From: Acidobacteriota bacterium
GTDB taxonomy: Bacteria > Acidobacteriota > Vicinamibacteria > Vicinamibacterales > JAKQTR01
Length of the DNA stretch: 64,000 bases
Direction: 5' to 3'
NCBI GenBank assembly: GCA_026393675.1
Contig: JAPKZQ010000046.1
Location: 123,715 to 187,714 of the forward strand
Shown: piece by piece, positions 47,765 to 56,200 of the stretch
Position numbering within the stretch: position 1 is the first letter of the stretch
Layout of the letters: each line of letters begins with the position of its first letter
Program-made: the position numbers and the translations under genes
Notes under the pieces: generated by a model
Databases searched by the model: none
What the model saw: only the letters and a program-made list of their open reading frames with translations
What the model was told of the DNA's origin: nothing

Positions 47765-50754
47765 GCCACGCTCCCTGTTTCCCACCCACGCGGCTCGCCG
47801 GTCAGCACGGGCCGCAGGAATCGCCCCGTATGCGACCCCTCGTGCGCCGCGATCTGCTCGGGCGTGCCTGTCACCACGATCTGGCCTCCCCGGTCGCCGC
47901 CTTCGGGACCGAGGTCAATCACATGATCCGCTGTCTTGATGACATCGAGGTTGTGCTCGATCACGAGCAGCGAATGTCCAGCCTGCAGCAGTCGCCGGAA
48001 CGCCGCGAGCAACTTCGCGATGTCGTCAAAGTGTAACCCCGTCGTGGGTTCGTCGAGAATGTACAGGAGCCGCTCGCCGCCCGACACGGCCAGATGCGCC
48101 GCGATCTTGATCCGTTGCGCCTCACCGCCCGAGAGCGTCGTCGCCGGCTGCCCCAGCCGCACGTAGCCGAGTCCAATCTCGTCGAGCACCTGCAGGCGGC
48201 GCAGCACCTTGGGAGAGGCGCTGAAAAACGACAGCGCCTCGCGGACGGTCAGGTCGAGCACCTGGTGCACGTTCTTGTTCCGGTACCGGACATCGAGCAC
48301 CTGGGGCTTGAACCGCTTGCCGTCGCAGACGTCGCACGGCACGAAGACATCGGCCAGAAACTGCATCTCGACCCGCACCTGGCCCTCGCCCTCGCACGCC
48401 TCGCACCGCCCGCCCGGCACGTTGAAGGAGAAATGGCTCGCCGTCAGGCCGTTGGCCCGGGCGTCCTTGGTCGACGCGAAGAGTTCGCGGATCGGATCAA
48501 ACGCCTTCAGGTACGTCACCGGATTTGACCGCGGGGTCCGTCCGATCGGCGTCTGGTCCACCAACACGACGTCGGTGATGAACTCAGCGCCTTCGAGTTT
48601 CCGGTGCGCGCCGACCTTGCGTTCGGTTCCGCCCTTCAGCCGCTTGATGGCCGGGTAGATGATGTCGTGCACCAGCGTCGATTTGCCCGACCCGCTGACA
48701 CCGGTCACCACGGTCAGCGTATTGAGCGGAATCTCCACGTCGATGCCGCGGAGATTGTGCTCGGCGGCCCCCAACACCCGCAGGCGCTGCCCGGTGCCGC
48801 GCCGGCGTTGCGAGGGCACCTGGATGGACAATTCGCCCCGCAGGTACTTCGCGGTCAGCGATCGCGTCTCCTTCATCAACCCCTCGAGCGCGCCGTTGTA
48901 GATGATGCGCCCGCCCTGCTCGCCGGCCCCCAGACCCAGGTCGACGATGTGGTCACCCATACGGATCATGTCGGCGTCGTGTTCGACCACGAGCACGGTG
49001 TTGCCCTGGTCACGCAGCGCGCGCAGGATGTCGATGAGCCGCTGGTTGTCGCGCGGGTGCAGGCCAACCGACGGCTCGTCGAGCACGTACAGCGTGCCCA
49101 CCAATGCCGACCCCAGCGATGTCGCCAGGTTGATGCGCTGCGCCTCGCCGCCCGACAGCGTTGACGAGAGCCGGTCCAGCGTGAGGTAGTCGAGGCCGAC
49201 GTCGCTCAGGAATCTCAGTCGCCGCCTGATCTCGCCGAGCAGCTTGTCGGCAATCGCCGCGTCCTTTTCGCCAAGCGCCAGTCGGCTGAAGAACCGCTGC
49301 GCCTCGCTCACCGTCAGCGCGCAGACGGCATCGATCGTCTCGCCGCCGACCCGAACGTCTCTCGCTTCGCGGCGCAGGCGCGTGCCGGCGCAGTCGTGAC
49401 AGATCTGATAGCCCCGATACCGGCTGAGGAAGACGCGGACGTGGACTTTGTACTTCTTGCGCTCCAGCCACGCAAAGAAGCCCCGAATGCCGGTGTACTC
49501 GTCGCCGTCGCCTTCGATGACGATCCGCCGCTCCGCATCTGTCAATTCCTGCCACGCGATATCGAGACGGACGCTGCCCTTGCGGACCGCCCGCTTCAGA
49601 TCTGCCAGGTACGAACGGTAGTGCGGCTTGCTCCACGGCTCGATCGCGTTGCGGTTGATCGATCGTGTTGGATCCGGCACGACCAGGCCCATGTCGACCT
49701 CGACGATGTTGCCGAAACCGTGACACGTCCCGCACGCGCCGTACGGATTGTTGAACGAGAAGAGGCGCGGCTGAGGAGTTTCGTACGGGATACCACACGA
49801 CCGGCACTCGAATCGCTCGCTGAACACGTGGATCCGCGCGTTCGATGCGACGCTGGCTTCGATGGCGAATGCCGCCCCTCCGCCTTCGGTATACGCGGTC
49901 TCAATCGAATCGGTCAGGCGGCTCTCGACACCGGGTTCGATCGTGACGCGATCAACGACCACCCGCAGCTCCGTGCGGCCTGCCAGCGAGGCCGCGTCGA
50001 TGGCGTCGAACGACATCGCCTGATCGCCGACCACCAGGCGCCCGAAGCCCTTCTTGCGCAGCACGTCCAGCGTCGCGGCAATCGCATCGTGACCATTGCC
50101 TGAGCGACCTGCGCCATTCCCGCCCGCCGGAGGTTTCCGAGACTCGCGTGCCGACCTTCGCGACGCCCCGACACGCGCCGGCTCCTCTGCCGCCGACTCC
50201 CCAATCTCGTCGACCACCTCGCTGCCGTTGGCCTGCTCGTCGCCTCCGGCGCCCACCGCCAACACAGGCAGATCAAACCCCAGCACCAGGCGCGTGCCGT
50301 CCGGCAGTTGCGCCAGCCTCCGCGCCACGACTTCGGCCGTCTCGCGCGTCACCTCCTGCCCGCACTGGCGGCACATGGTGCGGCCGACCCGCGCAAACAG
50401 GAGCCGCAGGTAGTCGTGAATCTCGGTCGTCGTGCTGACCGTCGAGCGAGGATTGCGAATCGAGTTCTTCTGGCGGATGGCGATCGCCGGCGACACGCCG
50501 TCAATGGCGTCGACGTCGGGCTTCTCCATCCTCTCGAGAAACTGGCGCGCGTATGCCGACAACGACTCGACGTATCGGCGCTGTCCCTCTGCGTAGATGG
50601 TGTCGAAGGCGAGCGACGACTTGCCGGATCCGCTGACGCCAGTCAGGATCACCAGCTTGCCCGACGGCAGCGTCAGGTCAACGTTCTTCAGGTTGTGCGT
50701 GCGAGCCCCCCGAATGACGATGTCGCTCGCGTCGGAGGTCGGAGTGTCTGGCAT
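47761..50754 (-). CDS. uvrA: excinuclease ABC subunit A
   Basis: Damage-recognising ATPase of nucleotide excision repair, partner of UvrC in this window. 997 aa: first ATPase GVSGSGKSSLAF (residues 38-49), DNA-binding zinc modules (CRSCGIPY, CGTCHGFG; then CEACEGEGQ and CDVCDGKRF), second ATPase GVSGSGKSTLVHD, LSGGEAQRI signatures twice, and a low-complexity insert (about residues 170-240, GAGRSGNGHDAIA) in the first half that canonical UvrA lacks or has shorter. It overlaps the HEAT gene by 4 bp. Confidence 0.97.
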   Translation of the reverse strand: MPDTPTSDASDIVIRGARTHNLKNVDLTLPSGKLVILTGVSGSGKSSLAFDTIYAEGQRRYVESLSAYARQFLERMEKPDVDAIDGVSPAIAIRQKNSIRNPRSTVSTTTEIHDYLRLLFARVGRTMCRQCGQEVTRETAEVVARRLAQLPDGTRLVLGFDLPVLAVGAGGDEQANGSEVVDEIGESAAEEPARVGASRRSARESRKPPAGGNGAGRSGNGHDAIAATLDVLRKKGFGRLVVGDQAMSFDAIDAASLAGRTELRVVVDRVTIEPGVESRLTDSIETAYTEGGGAAFAIEASVASNARIHVFSERFECRSCGIPYETPQPRLFSFNNPYGACGTCHGFGNIVEVDMGLVVPDPTRSINRNAIEPWSKPHYRSYLADLKRAVRKGSVRLDIAWQELTDAERRIVIEGDGDEYTGIRGFFAWLERKKYKVHVRVFLSRYRGYQICHDCAGTRLRREARDVRVGGETIDAVCALTVSEAQRFFSRLALGEKDAAIADKLLGEIRRRLRFLSDVGLDYLTLDRLSSTLSGGEAQRINLATSLGSALVGTLYVLDEPSVGLHPRDNQRLIDILRALRDQGNTVLVVEHDADMIRMGDHIVDLGLGAGEQGGRIIYNGALEGLMKETRSLTAKYLRGELSIQVPSQRRRGTGQRLRVLGAAEHNLRGIDVEIPLNTLTVVTGVSGSGKSTLVHDIIYPAIKRLKGGTERKVGAHRKLEGAEFITDVVLVDQTPIGRTPRSNPVTYLKAFDPIRELFASTKDARANGLTASHFSFNVPGGRCEACEGEGQVRVEMQFLADVFVPCDVCDGKRFKPQVLDVRYRNKNVHQVLDLTVREALSFFSASPKVLRRLQVLDEIGLGYVRLGQPATTLSGGEAQRIKIAAHLAVSGGERLLYILDEPTTGLHFDDIAKLLAAFRRLLQAGHSLLVIEHNLDVIKTADHVIDLGPEGGDRGGQIVVTGTPEQIAAHEGSHTGRFLRPVLTGEPRGWETGSVA

Positions 50755-50981
50755 GTCCGCGGTCGTGTTCCCGGAGTACCTCGGCCGGCTGGCCCTGACG
50801 TCGCTTCATCCCCCGAAGTACGGGGGCACGGCCCACTGCGCGGCCTGTCGGGGAAACTCTAAATAATCCATAGTAGCACGGGCGGGCGCGATGAATCGCA
50901 CCCCTACCGGCGGGCGGCCACGGGGGGCCGCCCCTACGGAGGATCTATGGTGGTCGTGGTTGCCCCAGCGCGAAGTCGCGG
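50755..50981. repeat. intergenic repeat with GC-rich hairpins upstream of uvrA
   Basis: GCGAT-GA-ATCGC (50888-50899), CCCCTAC, then GGGCGGCC-ACGGGG-GGCCGCCC (50912-50933) and CCCCTAC again. It resembles a second kind of REP unit, different from the double-hairpin family. The uvrA promoter must be in the same gap, but I cannot point to it. Confidence 0.55.
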
Positions 50982-53228
50982 CTAGCGTAGGCCGACGGCC
51001 TGGACGGCGCCGACCGCGGCGAGGTTGACGACGTCCTGCACGCTGCTGCCGTATTGCAGCAACTGGACCGGCAGCCGCGTACCGGTCAGCACGGGTCCCA
51101 CGACGACCGCCTCGCCGACGTGCTGCAGCAGATGCAACGCCAGGTTCCCCGACTGGAGGTCCGGGAAGATGAGGACGTTCGCGTCCTTCTCCAGATCAGA
51201 GAACCGGAAATGCGTGCGCCGGATCTCGCCGCTGACCGCCGTCGCAAGCTGCATCTCGCCATCCACCGCCAGCCCCGGCTCCTGGGCCTTGAGCATCTCG
51301 GTTGCGCGCCTGACCTTGCGCGTCAGCGGATGATCCACGGCGCCGAAGTTCGAAAACGACAGCATCGCCACGCGGGGCTCGATGCCAAGCAACCGCACCA
51401 TGCGCGCCGTCAGCAACCCGGTCTCGGCGAGTGCCTCGTCGGACGGGTCGATGTTGACCGCGCAATCCGCCAGGAAGTACACGTCGCGCGGCAGCAGCGC
51501 CATGTAGTAGCTCGAGATGCGCCTGACGCCGGGCGCGGTGCCGATGGTTTCGAGCAGGATGCGCAACGAGTCGGCATAGTGATGCTCGATGCCCGAGACC
51601 AGCATGTCAGCATCACCGCAGGCCAGCATCATCGCGCCGAAGTACTCCGGTCGCCGAAGGCGCTGCTCCGCGGCCGGCTGCATCACGCCGCGGCGGCGCC
51701 GGAGCCGGACGTACTCCGCGACGTAGGCATCGCGCCGCTGACTGCGTGTCGGGTCCACACACGTCAGGCCAGATGGATCCACGCCGAGCCGCGCGATGCC
51801 TGATCGGATCTCCGCCTCATCGCCGAGCAGGACGGGTCTCGAGATGCCTTCGTCCGCCAGGATCGCGGCCGCCCGCTGAATCGTCTCGCTCGTGCCGTCG
51901 GCAAAGACAATCCGCTGAGGCACCTGGCGCGCCTTGACCATGAGCCGGCGTAGCGTCTCACGTCCGGTGCCGATGCGGACAGTCAGGCTCTCCTGGTAGG
52001 ACGCGGTCTCCACGGGTCGCCGGGCCACGCCCTCTTCCATGGCGCAACGGGCGACGGCCGCCGACTCCCGCTCAAGAATGCGGGGATCAATGGGCTTGGG
52101 CAGCAGGTACTCCGGGCCAAAGCTGAAGCGCTCATACCCGCAGGCGCGGCTCACCTCGTCGACCACATCCTCGCGGGCGAGATCCGCCAACGCATGCGCG
52201 GCGGCCATCAGCATGCCGTCGGTGATGCGCACGGCGCGCACATCGAGGGCTCCGCGGAAGATGTACGGGTAGCTCAGATGATCCACGATCGCGTTCGGAT
52301 ACTGCGTGAGACCTGTTGCGACGATCGCATCGCGCCGGCTGGCGCGGGCGTCCTCGTAGCCAATCTCAGGCACCGGTGCCGCCAGCGCACACACAATCGG
52401 AAACCGCGCCATCGACTGAATCATCTCAGACGTCACGATGCCGCCGGTCGAGGCTCCTACAAATACGTCGGCTCCCCGCAGCCCGTCGGTCAGGCGGCCA
52501 GGAGCATCGCGGACCGCAAATTGGCGCTGATGCCGGCTGAGATCGTCGCGGTCCGGGTGCACGAGGCCGTTGACGTCGTAGAGCCAGAGCAACTCGGGCG
52601 AGGCGCCCATCAGCGCAAACATCCGGGCACACCCGACGCCGACCGTGCCCGCGCCGGAAATCACGATGCGACACGCCGCAATCGACTTCTCGGCCAGGTC
52701 GAGGGCGTTCACGAGCGCCGCTGCAGCCACCACGGCCGTGCTCTGCAGGTTTTCGTGCATCACGGGAATCCGCAGGGTGTCGCGGAGCCGCTCGTAGATG
52801 TCGAGTCCCTCGGGCGCCCGCAGATCCTTGAGGTTGATGCCACCAAACGTCGGCTCGAGCATCTGGACGGTCTGGACGAATCGATCGGGGTCGCGTGTGT
52901 CCAGTTCGAGGTCGAAACCGTCGAGATCGGCGAGGCGCTTCAACAACACCGCGGCCCCTTCGAGCATGGGTTTGGCGGCAAGCGGTCCAACATCGCCAAG
53001 CCCCGGGACGGCCGATCCGTTGGTGACGATGCCCACCAGATTGCCGCGCGCGGTATACCGGAAGACGGCATCGGGGTCAGCAGCAATGGCCTCGCACGGA
53101 AAAGCGGCGCCTGGCAGCGCCGCCAGGCGCATGTCGCGTGCCGTCAGGCAGGGCTTGATCGCACGGGTCTCGATCTTCCCGGGCCGGTCCCCTTCGTGGT
53201 AGGCGAGCGCTTCGTCGCGACGGATCAT
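50982..53228 (-). CDS. MaeB-like fusion: degenerate malic-enzyme domain plus phosphotransacetylase-like domain
   Basis: About 748 aa in the MaeB order: N-terminal malic-enzyme half (residues 1-410; YHEGDRPGKIETRAIKPCL, YTARGNLVGIVTNGSAVPGLGDVG, SGAGTVGVGCARM) and C-terminal phosphotransacetylase half (RIVFADGTSETIQRAA, YFGAMMLACGDADMLVSG, VAMLSFSNFGAVDHP). The malic active site is eroded: the catalytic Tyr is Ala37 (LAALPG for LAYSPG), metal ligands are Lys134 (INLKD for INLED) and Asn160 (HENLQS for HDDQHG), and ANPDPE reads AAPVPE; Lys86 is kept. I infer a non-catalytic or altered function. The ATG overlaps the end of the 5-kb gene upstream by 4 bp. Confidence 0.85.
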   Translation of the reverse strand: MIRRDEALAYHEGDRPGKIETRAIKPCLTARDMRLAALPGAAFPCEAIAADPDAVFRYTARGNLVGIVTNGSAVPGLGDVGPLAAKPMLEGAAVLLKRLADLDGFDLELDTRDPDRFVQTVQMLEPTFGGINLKDLRAPEGLDIYERLRDTLRIPVMHENLQSTAVVAAAALVNALDLAEKSIAACRIVISGAGTVGVGCARMFALMGASPELLWLYDVNGLVHPDRDDLSRHQRQFAVRDAPGRLTDGLRGADVFVGASTGGIVTSEMIQSMARFPIVCALAAPVPEIGYEDARASRRDAIVATGLTQYPNAIVDHLSYPYIFRGALDVRAVRITDGMLMAAAHALADLAREDVVDEVSRACGYERFSFGPEYLLPKPIDPRILERESAAVARCAMEEGVARRPVETASYQESLTVRIGTGRETLRRLMVKARQVPQRIVFADGTSETIQRAAAILADEGISRPVLLGDEAEIRSGIARLGVDPSGLTCVDPTRSQRRDAYVAEYVRLRRRRGVMQPAAEQRLRRPEYFGAMMLACGDADMLVSGIEHHYADSLRILLETIGTAPGVRRISSYYMALLPRDVYFLADCAVNIDPSDEALAETGLLTARMVRLLGIEPRVAMLSFSNFGAVDHPLTRKVRRATEMLKAQEPGLAVDGEMQLATAVSGEIRRTHFRFSDLEKDANVLIFPDLQSGNLALHLLQHVGEAVVVGPVLTGTRLPVQLLQYGSSVQDVVNLAAVGAVQAVGLR

Positions 53229-56200
53229 GGCAGGACCTCCAGGTGGCGAGCCCCGCCCGCCAGCGGAAACCGTTCGATCGTCTCGGTCCAGACGGCCAAC
53301 GAGGCTGGCATCGGCCGTACCTGCAGGACGCGCAGGTGCGCGTCCTCGAATCCGAACTCGATGTCGAGCGGGTGGCCGTACGCCCGTTCGAGACGCGTGG
53401 CCATCCCGACCAGCGCCAGCAGCTCCGGGTACTCGAGCGCGGGACGCAAACGCTGGTGCGCGAGTGTGCCGACCCGCACGGTACCGTGCCCGCACCGGGC
53501 GTCAAAGATGACTCTCTCGCGCTTGTCGGCGACCATGTAACGGAACCGGAACATTCCATCCGGCGACTCAGTCTTCACGACGACGATGTGATCGGCCGAC
53601 ACCACGCCCGACACGATCCCCTCGCCGAGACCGAGCACGACGTTGATGACCATCTCGCGCGGACGCGCATCGGCGGCGTTGATGGTCTGGAGCACGCCCG
53701 ACACGCGCGACGGCACCATGCGCTGCACCACCACGCCGCATCGCGGCCAGTCCAGCCCCGACACGCGGTTCACCGACGTGCGCTCGGCCGCTCGTCCCGC
53801 GATCGCGCGCTCGGCCCAGAGGCCGCTCCACACAAGCTTGACGTGCTCGACGACCGCCTGCTCGCCACGCACGAACAGGAACGTCTCGAACTGGCCAGCC
53901 CGGGTCGCCTGTTCCGTGTCCTCGTCCAGCGCGGACGAGCGAACAGCGACGTGGCAATCCGGGCCGAGCGCCCGATACGCCTGGACGATGTCGCTCACCA
54001 GATCAGCAGGCATCTCGACTCGCGTCCAGAAGGCGCGAATGGCCGCCGCTTGTCCATCCGCGCCGATGCCCGAATCGCGGAGGATCGCGTCGATCGTCTG
54101 GCGTCCGGATGGGCCCGTGGCCGCCTGGAACGCCGACACGGTTACCGCAAACCAGTCAGGCACGACGCCCTCGCCGAGGATCCTGGCGATTTCGGCGAGG
54201 TTGGCGGCCTTGGCGCCCGCGACGCGTTCGAGTTCCAGGCCGCCATCGCCCGCGGTGACGATGAGCCGGGACCCGAGCGCGGATCGATCATCGGCCCGCT
54301 CCGGTGCCAACAAACGAGTCTGCTGGTGATTGAGTCCGACGACCGCGCCGAGCCGCCGCAGTTGCGCCAGTCGCGGCCGCCATCCGCCCGAGCCCGCGCC
54401 GGAAGCGAGGCTACCGGCCAACTGGTCTCGCAGATCGCACAGCCGCGCGCGGGCCATGTCGTCGACATCATGCCCGTCGCCCGTCCCCACGACGCCCGCG
54501 TCCAGGCCGCCGCTGTCGAGGGCCGCCGTCACCCGCATCAGCGTGTCCTGAAGGCGGACGACCTTGAGCCTCAACGCGAGGACATCGTGGCAGGTCGTGC
54601 ACGAGGGGACGAGCGAGACCGCCTGCTCACGCGCCTCACGGATGCGGCTCGCCAGCCGCCCCGTCGTCTGCTGGATGGCCATCCGCGCAGCGTCGCCGCC
54701 ATCGCGATTCTCAGCGAGCAATCGCAACAGGGCCACGCCATCGTGCACCGTGCTCGCGGTCTCGGATCCGGCGAGTTGGCCCAGCAGTTCTTCGACCGCA
54801 TACCGCGCGAGGCCCGGCACTGACACGCGTCTGATCGACTTCTCGAGTTGGTGGCGCGCCCGGAGGTGGTGACCACGCGCCAGCAGCACGGCATCCAGGT
54901 CGGTGGCCTGGGCGAGGCACCGGGTCGCGGCCGCGTGTTCTCTCAGGGATTCGTGCAGGGCGAGCGCGACCGCATCGTGACCGAGCACGGTCAGCGTGCC
55001 CTGGTCGGCGTCGAGCACGACGAGGTCGCCATCGAGAATCCTCCCTTCGACGTCGCGGAGATGATGGCGTTCGGTCAGACGATACCCATACCGCTCGGAT
55101 TCACGTTCTTCATACTCGAGCGTCGTGAACGCCAGCGCATCGTCGCCCTTTGGTAGCCGGGTCCACGTTCCGTCAATGATCAACGCCGGTTTGCCGGATT
55201 CCACAGCCAGCAGGCCGAGATGACTCAGGACGCCCCCACCGGTGGCCACGACCCCGGCCGCCTGAAACAGACACGGCGCGTCGTTGGGGCCGAGGCGTGC
55301 GGCCAGCAGAATGGCACCGTCCAGATCCTCGCGCCGACGACCGGAGGCTCCGAGGCGGGCCAGTCCGGCCGCGCGGCCAGGGGACGCACTGACGCCTGAG
55401 ACCACCTGCTCAGTCGCGAGCGGCCGCCCACGGGCCACGGATCGCGGCACACGGAACAACCGCCGCACGTGCTCCGCGGTCGTCACCGGATCGACGCCCG
55501 ACCTGTCAGGCGTCGATCCCAGGATGTTCGACCGGCGCAGTCGGTCCAGCACCAGCTCGATGTCGTAGCGAGCGTTGTCCTCCCACGGCGCGTCGGCATG
55601 GCTTCGTCGTCTCCACAGGCACCCGTCGAGCGCGGCGCACGCCATGCGCGGCATCCCTGTGGCATCGCGAAGGACGTACATCGTGAGATCGTCTGCCCCC
55701 AGCCGTACCCGGGCCTGTTGAACGTCGTATCCGTTGATGGTTCCGGTCGTCTTGAAGCCGACGTGCCGTTCGAGCAGCGGGACCACGTGCGCGAGGTGCG
55801 CCGAACGGGCCACCAGATCAGGATCGGATTCGAGAATCGCGGCCAGACGATCCACCTCGTGGATCCGCTCGAACACGCGGTTCGGTCGCCGCGCAAGGCC
55901 CGCGGGCGTCTCGTGAATTTCACCGCGTGCGAGCGCAGCCCGCAGCGGGCCGAGGACGCGTGCATCGAAGGGCACCTGTCCGGCGAGATCCGCGCCGGTC
56001 ACGGGCGCGGTCAACTCAATGCCGAGCGCCCCGAGCCGTTCGCCCAGCGACGCCACAAGCCCAGACGGTGGCTCGACACTGAACCGATCCCGGTAGGGCG
56101 CGCGGCCATTCCAGCGGATCTCGCGCGGGCCTTCGGGTGCGGCCTCGATGGCCTGCACGATGCCGGCGCGGTCCTTCGTGAGCATCTGCTCCATCGGCAG

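Noticed and set aside
52194..53540. 448-codon plus-strand open frame across the MaeB-like gene and the 3' end of the PEP-related gene
   Set aside because: No domain, low-complexity composition, and both genes on the other strand are clear.
53243..54823. 526-codon plus-strand open frame within the giant PEP-related gene
   Set aside because: Antisense composition and no homology signals; the minus-strand ATP-grasp motifs are unambiguous.
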